A stretch of 64,000 bases of DNA from Desulfosediminicola flagellatus (lineage in GTDB: Bacteria > Desulfobacterota > Desulfobulbia > Desulfobulbales > Desulfocapsaceae): the NCBI RefSeq assembly GCF_005116655.2, contig NZ_CP050698.1, positions 124,001-188,000 of the forward strand, read 5' to 3'. The translations under genes and the position numbers were made by a program. Positions 46,158 to 54,615 of the stretch are shown in pieces. The stretch's first letter is position 1, and every line of letters starts with the position of its first letter. Below the pieces are notes generated by a model. That model did not search any database, had not been told where the DNA came from, and saw only the letters and a list, made by a program, of their open reading frames with translations.

Positions 46158-46856
46158 TCAGACTTCATCCCTTTGTTTTCTTGGCCGCCCAGCTTTGCCA
46201 GCTGAGACTTGACGTCCAAGCACATCTCCTATCTCTTTAATGGATCGTTCATTGCCAAGTGTCAAATTTCCATTCGTTGCTTTTCTGATTTTGTCTACCT
46301 CTCCTGTTTCTAACTCATAACGAAACATATTCAGGTAAACCGTCTGCCTTTCGATCTCTGTTTTACCAAGGCTATAGTAGAGATAATGGTGATCTATCAA
46401 AGATCAATTTTTTCCTTGTGTATTAGCAGAGTGGCTCGACCATCTATATTATTCCGGATGCGTAACCATCCCTGCGCATACCGGATTCATTTCAATATAT
46501 CGCTGGCAGAAAAAGAGATACTTCTGTTGCTGAACAACGCAGGAGCGAAATCTCCCCTCCCATAATGTTCCGCTGCGTTTATATGTTCGGTTTATGTACT
46601 GTACGTAGCGTTGGCTTAATCGTTTCATCAGGTTGCCTGCACTATCCTGTTTTAGAAGAGTCAGGAGGATGTGGACATGGTCAGTCATCAAGACAAAAGC
46701 ATGAATATAACAACACGTAGCCTTGGCGTATTACTCCAGCTAGTCCAAGTAAAACAAATAGTCTTCATCTGCGAAAGCAGATGCTTGTCGGTTATTTCCA
46801 TGCTGAATGATGTGAAGGGGTACCTCCTGTATGATAATTCTTGATCGTCTTGGCAT
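46158..46856 (-). pseudogene. REP-associated tyrosine transposase (RAYT, Y1/HUH), dead by four nonsense codons
   Basis: Reading from ATG 46856 to 46158 in one frame gives 233 codons of a full RAYT: N-terminal MPRRSRIII...HIIQHGNNRQASAFADEDY, the HUH motif in MTDHVHILLT, the catalytic Tyr region RYIEMNPVCAG, and the C-terminal IRKATNGNLTLGNER...GRPRK. In-frame stops interrupt it at 46742-46740 (TAG), 46733-46731 (TAA), 46451-46449 (TAA) and 46406-46404 (TGA). No frameshift is visible. The 5' end lies 58 bases from the IS4-family insertion. RAYTs mobilise or process REP palindromes; I found no REP elements nearby. Confidence 0.85.
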
Positions 46857-46902
46857 AGAGTCAATAATCAGGACATTGAGCTACTATACAAGGATTTAAT
46901 CG

Positions 46903-46913
46903 TAGTATGTCCC
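46903..46913. repeat. Target-site duplication, left copy
   Basis: TAGTATGTCCC, 11 bp, directly abuts the left inverted repeat of the IS element and is repeated at 48479-48489. Confidence 0.95.
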
Positions 46914-48478
46914 GAATGGCGCTAGTTTAATGTGCTTTTTTACATGAAAACGACCTGGAAATGTTGGCACAAACTGTTAAGCTGAGGCATGAAAAAACAC
47001 AAGAATTCACACCCAAATTTGCTCGGCTTTTACAGACCTCTTCGAGGCCGAAAACCTCGTTCAGCTCAGCATGTACTAGCAGACAAAATTGCTTCTCTAA
47101 GACAGAAATTGTTTAAACAAATCGGGGAAAATTTCGACCGGTTCATTCCTTGAAAATATCTTAAACCTGAGCAAGCTGGAGATATGAGTCGCAGGAGTAT
47201 ATTTTCTAAGGAGAATACATTCTGGGCTTTCTTAGGCCAAGTTATTGATGCTGACGGTGGTTGCAAAGAGGTTGTCAGAAAACTTCAATCCTATGCTTCA
47301 GTTAAAGGGGGCAGAATTTCGTCATCAACGACAGCATCCTATTGTACAGCCAGAAAAAAATTGGATCAGCAGAGCCTTACCAGCATTTTTCAGCACACAG
47401 CGGTACTGGGGGATAAATCGACCCAAACAGGTCTATTATATAACCGTAGGGTCATCGTTGTTGATGGTACAGGCCTTAGCATGCCGGATACTCATGAAAA
47501 CCAAGAAGCGTGGCCACAATCTTCATTACAGAAACCTGTCTGTGGCTTTCCATCTGCACGGGTGTGTGCCTGCTTTTCCATGGAAAGTGGTTCTTTGCTC
47601 AGTTATGAAATTGGAAACAAAAAGAATCATGAACTCCCACTGCTACGTAAGCAGTGGAAGACATTCAAGGCAGGTGATATTTTTCTTGGGGATAAGGGGT
47701 TCTGTAGTTATTACGACACCGCAAAATTGAAGGAAAAAGGCGTTGACAGTGTCATAACACTTGCTAGGAGGAAACCTGTTGGCAAGTCAAAGTGTCTGAA
47801 ATTTCTTGGTCCTAATGACCTACTGATAAAATGGGATCGCCCCAAGTATACACCTCAGTTATCATATTCCAGAGAAACCATGGCAGAACTTCCCAAGGAG
47901 CTAACTTTAAGGCAAATTCGGGTCGTGGTGGATAATCCAGGGTTCAGGACAAAAGAATTCCATATCGTAACTACTTTGCTTGATTCCGTCAGATATCTCA
48001 GTGATGAAATTGCGAGCTTGTACTTGAAGCGATGGGATGTAGAATTGTTTTTTCGAGATATAAAAATAACAATGGGTATGGATATTTTACGTTGTCAGAC
48101 ACCTGAGTTGATACGTAAAGAATTAGTTATGCACTTTATCGCCTACAACTGTATTCGCAGGTTAATGTACGAAGCAGCGGAAAAGGCTGATCTGCCTGTA
48201 AGAAAGCTCAGTTTCAAAGGGATTTTGCAGGCAATTCGCAGTTGGAGCCCACAAATCAATCGTGAGGAATTGAGTAGAGTTGAGATGAATAAACTGCTCA
48301 ATGATTTGCACGAGGCATTAGCAGACTCACCTCTTAAGCAAAGACCAGGTCGTAGTGAGCCGAGATGTAGGAAACGACGTCCTAAAGCCTACCAACTTTT
48401 GACCAAACCAAGGCATAAAATGAACCAAATAACCCACCGTGACAACTATGTGGCCAAAGCCTTAAACTAGCGCCATTC
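46914..48478 (+). mobile_element. Complete IS4-family insertion sequence, 1565 bp
   Basis: Terminal inverted repeats of at least 17 perfect bases: GAATGGCGCTAGTTTAA at 46914-46930 and its complement at 48462-48478. It is flanked by an 11-bp direct repeat, as expected for IS4-family insertion (typically 9-13 bp). It encodes one transposase. Identical flanking copies imply a fairly recent insertion. It landed between the RAYT pseudogene and the terminator of the PEP-CTERM gene. Confidence 0.95.
47184..48470 (+). CDS. IS4-family DDE transposase, N-terminus interrupted by TGA
   Basis: Transposase with DDE chemistry. Seen: Asp94 in VIVVDGTG, Asp170 in LGDKGF, and the IS4 signature Y280-x2-R283-x3-E287-x6-K294 (YLKRWDVELFFRDIK). 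The same frame is open from an ATG at 46989 (MKKHKNSHPN...), which looks like the true N-terminus. A TGA at 47151-47153 separates those 54 codons from the rest (FIP-stop-KYL). The downstream part could start at ATG 47184 and keep the whole catalytic core but lose the N-terminal DNA-binding region. The element may therefore be inactive. Confidence 0.88.
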   Translation: MSRRSIFSKENTFWAFLGQVIDADGGCKEVVRKLQSYASVKGGRISSSTTASYCTARKKLDQQSLTSIFQHTAVLGDKSTQTGLLYNRRVIVVDGTGLSMPDTHENQEAWPQSSLQKPVCGFPSARVCACFSMESGSLLSYEIGNKKNHELPLLRKQWKTFKAGDIFLGDKGFCSYYDTAKLKEKGVDSVITLARRKPVGKSKCLKFLGPNDLLIKWDRPKYTPQLSYSRETMAELPKELTLRQIRVVVDNPGFRTKEFHIVTTLLDSVRYLSDEIASLYLKRWDVELFFRDIKITMGMDILRCQTPELIRKELVMHFIAYNCIRRLMYEAAEKADLPVRKLSFKGILQAIRSWSPQINREELSRVEMNKLLNDLHEALADSPLKQRPGRSEPRCRKRRPKAYQLLTKPRHKMNQITHRDNYVAKALN

Positions 48479-48489
48479 TAGTATGTCCC
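48479..48489. repeat. Target-site duplication, right copy
   Basis: TAGTATGTCCC, identical to 46903-46913. Confidence 0.95.
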
Positions 48490-48497
48490 CTATTGTT

Positions 48498-48537
48498 CCT
48501 AAAACCCGCTGATGCCGGAACATCAGCGGGTTTTAGG
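48498..48537. terminator. Strong 17-bp terminator hairpin
   Basis: CCTAAAACCCGCTGATG (48498-48514), loop CCGGAA, CATCAGCGGGTTTTAGG (48521-48537). A GC-rich core flanked by A and T tracts works on both strands. It terminates the leftward PEP-CTERM gene, and insulates it from the IS. Confidence 0.88.
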
Positions 48538-48564
48538 ATGAAAGAAGAGAACAGATTGTCAGAG

Positions 48565-49248
48565 CTATTTTTTCTTTCTTCTGCTAATTCCGGCAAGCCC
48601 AGCAAGCCCAGCACCGAAGAGCAGCATTGTTGTAGGTTCGGGTACCGGAGCCGTTATTCCGAAGGTTCCACCTGTTCCTGAAACTATCTGGGTGGCACCG
48701 TCACCGAAATAAATTGTATCACCGAAAGAATGGCTATTATTAATTGACAAGTCAAAAGCCAAATAACCAGGCATAGAAAGGTTATTTATTGTAAATGTAA
48801 AACCATCATACCAGGAGTTAGGCCCACTTCCTGCAGTCGCATCTAAATCAAACTGATCATTGATAGCAATACCAGGTATAGCATCGACAGTTAACGTATC
48901 GTCATTTGACTCGAATGCTATTTCGCTGTATGAATCAATGTCACTGTTAACTAGATTAATGACACCGTCGAATAAGGTAGTGCCAGTACCACCTGTCCAT
49001 AAAATGGTCCACTCAGTCCTCAAGGCATTAGCAAATATATAATAGCCTACATCTCCAGCATCATTAGTATCAAACAGAGTTGCCACACTAGCATAATCAT
49101 ATGGGTCAACAGTACCATATGTATCCGGATTGATGATTTCGTGCTCAGGAAATCCTGGAACTGTTGCAGCGTTCGAAAAAGTTGCTGCAATACAAAGACT
49201 CATACCAGCAATAGTTAACAATGCCGTTTTTTTCATTACCTTTTTCAT
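48565..49248 (-). CDS. PEP-CTERM sorting domain protein
   Basis: Secreted protein handled by the exosortase. Seen: signal peptide (MKKVMKKTALLTIAGMSLC... to SNA), a beta-rich, Asp/Thr/Ser-rich body of about 170 residues without a recognised domain, and a textbook C-terminal sorting signal: PVPEPTTMLL, hydrophobic stretch FGAGLAGLAG, basic tail SRRKKK. Start at ATG 49248 follows GGGGGG; the longer reading to 49281 is rejected because it places residues ahead of a normal signal peptide. 227 residues. The leader contains two stacked hairpins. It is the only PEP-CTERM protein seen in the window. Confidence 0.93.
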   Translation of the reverse strand: MKKVMKKTALLTIAGMSLCIAATFSNAATVPGFPEHEIINPDTYGTVDPYDYASVATLFDTNDAGDVGYYIFANALRTEWTILWTGGTGTTLFDGVINLVNSDIDSYSEIAFESNDDTLTVDAIPGIAINDQFDLDATAGSGPNSWYDGFTFTINNLSMPGYLAFDLSINNSHSFGDTIYFGDGATQIVSGTGGTFGITAPVPEPTTMLLFGAGLAGLAGISRRKKK

Positions 49249-49273
49249 AGGTTTCCCCCCAATTGAGATGGTT

Positions 49274-49320
49274 TTCAACATCTGTAAATCAGATGTTGAA
49301 TTGCAGATGCACCTGCAATT
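49274..49320 (-). promoter_or_regulatory. Two adjacent stem-loops in the leader of the PEP-CTERM gene
   Basis: TTCAACATCTG-TAAAT-CAGATGTTGAA (49274-49300) is a perfect 11-bp inverted repeat. AATTGCAG-ATGCAC-CTGCAATT (49299-49320) is an 8-bp one directly abutting it. They end 25 bases before the start codon and would fold in the mRNA leader, or act as operators. The rest of 49321-50008 shows no gene. Confidence 0.5.
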
Positions 49321-50008
49321 TTGAACAATTACGTTGACCTCTTGTTTGTTTTCCTATCGTGAGAAGAAAATTCGACCGGTTGTCATTGACATGAATATCT
49401 GTTGACAATTGCTGCGCTGAAACGATCTTAGAGACTGGTACAGTGCGGAGACAATCCTCTCAAATAAGCAAATCGTAGTTGCATTAAGACTGGCCAAGCC
49501 TACAAAAGCCTGACGAAAAACGTGTTCCGTCTAATGAGTGAAGATATGTAACTTTAAATGAAATATCACCCACTTTAAAGATATGCCAAGTAGGTGTTGC
49601 TAACATACAATAGAGTATTTGTTGGCGCAAGTGGTAAAGCGTGTATGTGTTAGGTTTTTTTGAGGTTAAAAGCGATGGGGCTTGAAGATGTCAGTATTTG
49701 TAGTGCCTTGGCGGGTGGTGTCTGTTTTTTTTAAAGTTTTGAGAGTGAGGAATGCCTTTTAGCAGAAGCTGACTGTGTCTATAAAAAGAGTTTTAAGGAA
49801 AAGTGAATGGTCATTGGGGGGGAGGTGAGTGCCAGGTCGAGAGTAGATGTGATTTATGAGACTTGTAATACTCCATCGGTCGTAGGTGAAAACAAAAAAA
49901 CGAGCTGCCATAATGTGATAGGGATTTGATTGTAAAGAAGTATTTTTGACAAGTGACACAGATGTATCGTTTGTGCCGAAATTGAAATACACTTCCTCTG
50001 AACACAAA
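49321..50008. other. Gap between PEP-CTERM gene and mutM, no gene
   Basis: About 690 bases. It should include the leftward promoter of the PEP-CTERM gene and any 3' signal of mutM. Open frames here (such as one overlapping the mutM end) lack ribosome sites and protein-like composition. No sigma-54-type GG/GC motif was recognised. Confidence 0.45.
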
Positions 50009-50839
50009 TTATTTTTGGCACTTATCGCAAAAAAACGTTGCCCGTCCACCAATAACGGTTTTTTGGATGATAGATTTGCACAGTGCGCATGTATCTCCAT
50101 CCTTTCCATAAACCTTGAAGTTTATCTGAAAATATCCAGTTTCCTGGCTCGCGTTTACGTAATCGCTTATCGTTGAGCCGCCGCACTCAATAGCATGCGA
50201 CAAGACTTTTCTGATATTGCTTATAAGTGTTTCCCATGAACCCTTGGATATCTTGCCGACTGGTGTTTTAGGATTAATTCCTGCAACGAACAGGCTTTCA
50301 TTGGCATAAATGTTTCCGACGCCTGCAACTATCTGATTGGTCATGATAAAGCTCTTAACTGGTTGGGATTTCCCCTTTGCTGCCTTGAAGAGATAGGCTG
50401 CGTTGAAGATATCGCTGAATGGTTCTGGCCCGGTGGTCTTGAGAAGAGTATTTTCAATATTGGTTGCCTTCCGTCGGTCCAAAATCTCTATAAATCCAAA
50501 ACGTCGGACATCTGTGTAGCGTAACTCCATTCCGTCATTTAAAAGAAATTGTAGATGGCAATGTTTGTGAGGGGTGGTTTCCGGGGTGAAGAGTCCAAGA
50601 TTGCCAGTCATGCCCAGATGAATAACCATCAGTGTGCCATTTTCTATATGGATAAGAAGAAATTTGGCTCTTCTTTGTACATCTACAATTCTATGTCCAA
50701 TGAGCAGGGTCCGAAGTTTTTCAAGTGGGACATCTTTCCTTAGCCTTTTTCCGCTATGATGAATTTTTAGAATTGTACGGTTGAGGATATGTGGGCGAAT
50801 GCCTCTACAGATAGTCTCGACTTCCGGCAACTCAGGCAT
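50009..50839 (-). CDS. mutM: Formamidopyrimidine-DNA glycosylase
   Basis: Base-excision-repair glycosylase/AP lyase removing 8-oxoguanine and formamidopyrimidines. Seen: catalytic N-terminus PELPEVETICRGI, the helix-two-turn-helix part (NQIVAGVGNIYANESLF), and a C-terminal zinc finger with CALC and CDKC. 276 residues, full length. GAGG precedes the ATG, which overlaps the upstream phosphopantetheinyl transferase end by 8 bases, so the pair is co-translated. Confidence 0.96.
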   Translation of the reverse strand: MPELPEVETICRGIRPHILNRTILKIHHSGKRLRKDVPLEKLRTLLIGHRIVDVQRRAKFLLIHIENGTLMVIHLGMTGNLGLFTPETTPHKHCHLQFLLNDGMELRYTDVRRFGFIEILDRRKATNIENTLLKTTGPEPFSDIFNAAYLFKAAKGKSQPVKSFIMTNQIVAGVGNIYANESLFVAGINPKTPVGKISKGSWETLISNIRKVLSHAIECGGSTISDYVNASQETGYFQINFKVYGKDGDTCALCKSIIQKTVIGGRATFFCDKCQK

Positions 50840-51614
50840 GGTTTACCTCATGATTAAGGCAAAGGGCGATAGCATGAGTTTGATATAATTCTGTAACTAC
50901 AGAAATTGTACTCGGGTATGCTTCATGCTCTTTTTTGCTAACAAGGAATGTGAGTATCCAGCCGGTTGTATGCGGCTCTGTTGTTGTGAGTATCAATTCT
51001 AAAAAACCCGGCATTCTTTTGTGACTGAGTGCTTTTTTAGCAGCTTCCTTGGCTGTCCAGATAAGAGTGAGATGCTGAAGCTCGTTTAATTCTGGAAGTT
51101 GTAGTTGCAACAGTTCCTGCTCTACTTGGGTGCAGAATTTTTCACGAACACGTGTAAGTGTGTCCTTCGGGGCCTGTATATCTGTACCGCATATACTATC
51201 TGCAATAAGAGCGAGGCCGTAGTCGGCACCATGGGAGATAGAAAGATCTGCGTTTTGCAATTCCTCTGTAAGGTTGCCGGATAAAAACGGTCGACCATTA
51301 TCATCATTTTCTGCGGATATTTTGAAAAGGTCAGGTTCAGTATTGGTACTGATGAGATTATGGTACATTAATGCAGCAGCCTTGGCACAGATTCTACCTG
51401 TGAGCCACTCTTTACGTCGTTTAGGTATGCTGAATGAGTTTGCTTTCGCTAGTTCTTCTGGAGTAATCAGGTGGCGGTGATGCGGAACATCTTTTGCTCG
51501 GGCGGTATATTCTTTAGGCGATATGAGGGGAAGCATCACGGCCTGGAAACGATGTCGTGGGTATGTCTGTTTCATCAGGCTTAGAAGAGTTTTGGGGAAA
51601 ATATTTACAAACAT
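50832..51614 (-). CDS. 4'-phosphopantetheinyl transferase superfamily protein
   Basis: Transfers phosphopantetheine from CoA to a carrier protein. Seen: basic N-terminal substrate-binding part (KRRKEWLTGRICAKAAA), the metal-binding GTDIQ (first motif) and the second motif WTAKEAAKKAL, as in Sfp/AcpT enzymes. 260 residues; the true start may be the Met at residue 14 or 27. Overlaps mutM. The carrier protein is not in the window. Confidence 0.85.
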   Translation of the reverse strand: MFVNIFPKTLLSLMKQTYPRHRFQAVMLPLISPKEYTARAKDVPHHRHLITPEELAKANSFSIPKRRKEWLTGRICAKAAALMYHNLISTNTEPDLFKISAENDDNGRPFLSGNLTEELQNADLSISHGADYGLALIADSICGTDIQAPKDTLTRVREKFCTQVEQELLQLQLPELNELQHLTLIWTAKEAAKKALSHKRMPGFLELILTTTEPHTTGWILTFLVSKKEHEAYPSTISVVTELYQTHAIALCLNHEVNHA

Positions 51615-51739
51615 TCAGGATATTCCGTGTAGGGGTGAAAAGAGAAATTACTTGCAATTTCAATAGACATTGCTAACTACTTGTGTGTTTATTCAGGATG
51701 GCTATGCGAGCGTAACAGTAAATATAAATGGGGATATTC

Positions 51740-52360
51740 ATGGAATCTGCAGTAGGCATAACAATGTATGACATGGTGGTCTTAGGCCTTTTCTCTCTAC
51801 TGATAGGTCGAGGGATATGGCTTGGATTGCTCAAGCAGGTTACAGGCCTACTGGCCCTTTATATCGGTTATCTTGTTGCCAGCCAGTATCATGACAAATT
51901 CTTTCCTTTTTTACGAGAGGTATCAGATAATCCGCAAATCGTATTTCTGGTAAGTTATGTAATTATGTTTATCGCTACATATATAGTGATAATGCTTCTG
52001 GGCAAAATGTTAACCCATGCCGTTCAGGTATCTATTGTCGGTTGGTTCGATAGAGTTCTTGGTGGTGTTGTTGGTTTTCTGCAGGCGCTTATTGTTGTTG
52101 TGCTGATGCATATGATTCTTGGAAGTGTGCTTCCTCCTGAGAATAAAATGCTTAAAACATGTGAGACCTGTGGAGTGTTGAATGAGGCAGTTGATGTAAC
52201 GAGAGAGATGATAAAAAACGAAGATGTACGAAAGGCGTTACAGCAGAAAAAACCGGCAATTGCTCTGGATGCCTTTAAAGAATATCTTGAACCAATTTCT
52301 TCAAAATTGCTGGGTAAAAAAGAAAAAGATACAAAGGTTGAGGCCAAGCCTGAGGAGTAA
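51740..52360 (+). CDS. CvpA family membrane protein
   Basis: Small inner-membrane protein of the CvpA family; function in general is poorly defined (linked to envelope and biofilm traits). Seen: four hydrophobic helices in the first 150 residues (MYDMVVLGLFSLLIGRGIWLG signature), then a charged cytoplasmic tail rich in Lys/Glu. The ATG at 51740 follows GGGGA; an ATG 12 bases earlier is the alternative. First gene of an apparent three-gene unit with UPF0280 and PilZ. Confidence 0.86.
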   Translation: MESAVGITMYDMVVLGLFSLLIGRGIWLGLLKQVTGLLALYIGYLVASQYHDKFFPFLREVSDNPQIVFLVSYVIMFIATYIVIMLLGKMLTHAVQVSIVGWFDRVLGGVVGFLQALIVVVLMHMILGSVLPPENKMLKTCETCGVLNEAVDVTREMIKNEDVRKALQQKKPAIALDAFKEYLEPISSKLLGKKEKDTKVEAKPEE

Positions 52361-52455
52361 GTATGCCAAAAGAGACGGATCTCTTGAATAGCAGGTCCTG
52401 TTTGGCATATAGTTTTACGAAGACTAACGAATTACATGCGTAAGATGGTTATTGG

Positions 52456-53241
52456 ATGGCGGATAGAGTAATGAGGTCTCAGTCTAAGAAAAAAGAGCCT
52501 GAGTCATATGTTGAACGTGAGTATCGTGTAGTAGCTGCAGGAAATGAACTTGTTTCATCCCTGGTTAGAGTGGCTGAAACGGACTTACACATACGTGCTG
52601 ATGTACATGTCGAGGAACAGGCTAAGGGGTTGGTGCTTGAAGCCCGATTACAGATAGAACGATATATCCATAAGCATCCTGAATTCTTGTCTGCCCTGTC
52701 ACCATTACCGGCTGATTCTTCTGCCACTCCCTTAATTGCAGATATGATGAGCGCAGGGCAAAAAGCTGGCGTAGGTCCAATGGCTGCGGTTGCAGGTGCC
52801 GTAGCCGGTTTTGTTGGTCGCAGGTTGCTTGCAAGTGGTGTGCAGGAGGTGATCGTCGAAAATGGCGGCGATATATATTTACACCGAAAAGAAGACTGTA
52901 CAGTCGGTATTTTTGCCGGAGAGTCTCCTTTGAGTTATAATATTGGTATACGCATCACCAAAGACCAGCTTCCATGTGGAGTGTGTACTTCGTCCGGCAC
53001 GGTGGGGCATTCCTTGAGTTTTGGCATAGCAGACTCGGTAACCGTGGTGGCCGGCTCAATAGCTCTTGCAGATGCAGCGGCAACAAGGCTTGGGAACGAA
53101 GTTGGTAAAACTGAAGATCGTGCAGCAGCTATTCAGCACGCACTGGCATGCGCAAGGCAGATAGATAATATTCACGGTGTGGTTATAATCTGTGATGAAC
53201 TGCTGGGGGCAGCAGGTGATGTCGAACTTGTCAGGTTGTAA
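52456..53241 (+). CDS. UPF0280 family protein (ApbE-like fold)
   Basis: Uncharacterised conserved protein of archaea, methanogens and anaerobes; the fold is related to ApbE flavin transferases. Seen: the family core MAAVAGAVAGFVGRRLL, EVIVENGGDIYL, GVCTSSGTVGHSLSFG and ADAAATRLGN. 261 residues, no signal peptide. Flavin attachment itself is not shown. It sits between CvpA (96-base gap) and PilZ (13-base gap). Confidence 0.88.
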   Translation: MADRVMRSQSKKKEPESYVEREYRVVAAGNELVSSLVRVAETDLHIRADVHVEEQAKGLVLEARLQIERYIHKHPEFLSALSPLPADSSATPLIADMMSAGQKAGVGPMAAVAGAVAGFVGRRLLASGVQEVIVENGGDIYLHRKEDCTVGIFAGESPLSYNIGIRITKDQLPCGVCTSSGTVGHSLSFGIADSVTVVAGSIALADAAATRLGNEVGKTEDRAAAIQHALACARQIDNIHGVVIICDELLGAAGDVELVRL

Positions 53242-53254
53242 TGAGGAGTAAGAG

Positions 53255-53632
53255 ATGGATGAGCAAGGAGCTGTTAAAGATCGAAAGGACATGCGAGGGG
53301 TGGAGAGAAGACATCTCGTGTTTTACCTGCGGGTGTTTGATGGAATGAGCAGCAAGGTTATAGGGCATATAGTCGACATTTCTTCCAAGGGGCTCATGTT
53401 GATAAGTGACAACCCGGTGCCGGTAAATGAAAATTATAGATTGAGAATGCGTTTACCGTCAGAGATCGGTGACAAGGATGAAATACTGATTGATGCGACC
53501 AGCAGATGGTGTAAGCCGGATGAAAACCCTGATTTCTTTATAACCGGTTTTCAGATCTTCAATCTGACAAGCGATATTGAAAAATACATTCTCTGTTTGA
53601 TAAATGATTTTAGTTTTAATGATCCGGCTTAA
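53255..53632 (+). CDS. PilZ-domain protein
   Basis: Likely c-di-GMP effector. Seen: the two PilZ binding motifs, an R-x3-R segment (RGVER, about residues 14-18) and D-x-S-x2-G (DISSKG, about 46-51), in a single 125-residue PilZ domain. GAGGAG precedes the ATG. It is closely spaced behind the UPF0280 gene. Partner is unknown. Confidence 0.85.
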   Translation: MDEQGAVKDRKDMRGVERRHLVFYLRVFDGMSSKVIGHIVDISSKGLMLISDNPVPVNENYRLRMRLPSEIGDKDEILIDATSRWCKPDENPDFFITGFQIFNLTSDIEKYILCLINDFSFNDPA

Positions 53633-53633
53633 C

Positions 53634-53668
53634 AGCTAAGGACTTAGGGGATAGGTCATAGGACTGAG
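53634..53668. repeat. Five degenerate heptamers related to the 18.7-kb array
   Basis: AGCTAAG GACTTAG GGGATAG GTCATAG GACTGAG, one register. The last unit is the exact complement of the CTCAGTC unit at 18690-18773. It lies in the loop of an imperfect inverted repeat (ATCCGGCTT at 53622-53630 with AAGCCGGAT at 53675-53683) between convergent genes. Confidence 0.7.
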
Positions 53669-53723
53669 TGTTTAAAGCCGGATGTTTGTCGGAGGTAGTA
53701 AGCCTACCTGGAATCTATGCAGG

Positions 53724-54608
53724 TTATTGCTGACTCTTTGCCTCGTCTAGAAGTTGTTCTCTGTATTTATCCACAAAAGTATCAAGATGTTCCTGCCAGC
53801 TGGCAAAGCTTGAAATGCCTGCTTCATCCAATCTGCTATTAGAAAGAATTGAATTTGCCGGGCGGTGCGCTGGTGTTGGGTAGTCTGCAGTCGTGCACGG
53901 TTTCAGGTTGTGCTTAACGCCCATTATGTCAAGAAAGTAGCAGGCAGCTTCATACCACGTTGAATATCCATCAGAGGTAGTATGTACAATTCCCTGTATA
54001 TCAGGCGAGAGCAGTTTCTGAATCTGTAAAGCAAGCGTGTATGACCATGTGAGGGACCCGTACTGGTCATTTACAACCTTGATTTCGCGATCTCCATCCG
54101 CCAGTGTGAGCCGGAGCATGGTTTTTAAAAAGTTGCCACCGTAAGGTGAATAGAGCCAGGCTGTGCGAAGAATGAGATGGTTTTCTGCATGGGCTATAAC
54201 AGCTTTTTCTCCTGCAAGCTTTGATCGGCCATATTCAGATAACGGATTTGTCTTGTCCTGTTCTTTATAGGCAGCAGGAGGCGCCAGTTTACCATCAAAA
54301 ACATAATCGGTAGAAATGTGTATCAGGCGGGATTTGTGTCTATTGGCTGCCTTTGCGAGAAACTCAGGGCCGGTTGCATTTACTCTCCAGGCAAGTTCCT
54401 GTTCAGATTCACATGCATCAACGGCAGTATAGGCAGCACAATTGATAATTACATCAGGGTTAGTCTCGGTGATATAGTTGTCTACACTCTTCTGGTCACC
54501 AATATCCACTGTGGGGATGTCACAACCGACAACTGAATTGTCCTGAGAGAGGATGTCGCAGCAATCTCGTCCTAGCTGGCCTTTTGAGCCGATAATAACA
54601 ATTTTCAT
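53724..54608 (-). CDS. rfbD: dTDP-4-dehydrorhamnose reductase
   Basis: Last step of dTDP-L-rhamnose synthesis. Seen: NAD(P) motif IVIIGSKGQLGRD (residues 3-14), catalytic Y-x3-K (YGRSK) and the STDYVFDG segment characteristic of RmlD. 294 residues from ATG 54608; the frame extends 14 codons with no support. It lies 7 bases after rfbA. rfbB and rfbC are not in the window. Confidence 0.93.
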   Translation of the reverse strand: MKIVIIGSKGQLGRDCCDILSQDNSVVGCDIPTVDIGDQKSVDNYITETNPDVIINCAAYTAVDACESEQELAWRVNATGPEFLAKAANRHKSRLIHISTDYVFDGKLAPPAAYKEQDKTNPLSEYGRSKLAGEKAVIAHAENHLILRTAWLYSPYGGNFLKTMLRLTLADGDREIKVVNDQYGSLTWSYTLALQIQKLLSPDIQGIVHTTSDGYSTWYEAACYFLDIMGVKHNLKPCTTADYPTPAHRPANSILSNSRLDEAGISSFASWQEHLDTFVDKYREQLLDEAKSQQ

Positions 54609-54615
54609 AACATAT

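Noticed and set aside
46158..46691. Two separate small genes (80 residues each) on the minus strand
   Set aside because: Both lie in one frame with a third segment upstream and together form one RAYT with internal stops.
47151..47153. Selenocysteine at the in-frame TGA of the transposase
   Set aside because: No selenoprotein context or SECIS-like hairpin was noted, and transposases are not known selenoproteins; a nonsense mutation is simpler.
49759..50109. 116-codon minus-strand frame overlapping the end of mutM
   Set aside because: Overlaps mutM in another frame and has no ribosome site or protein-like features.
53767..53775. Perfect DnaA box TTATCCACA
   Set aside because: It is a single copy inside the rfbD coding region, expected by chance.
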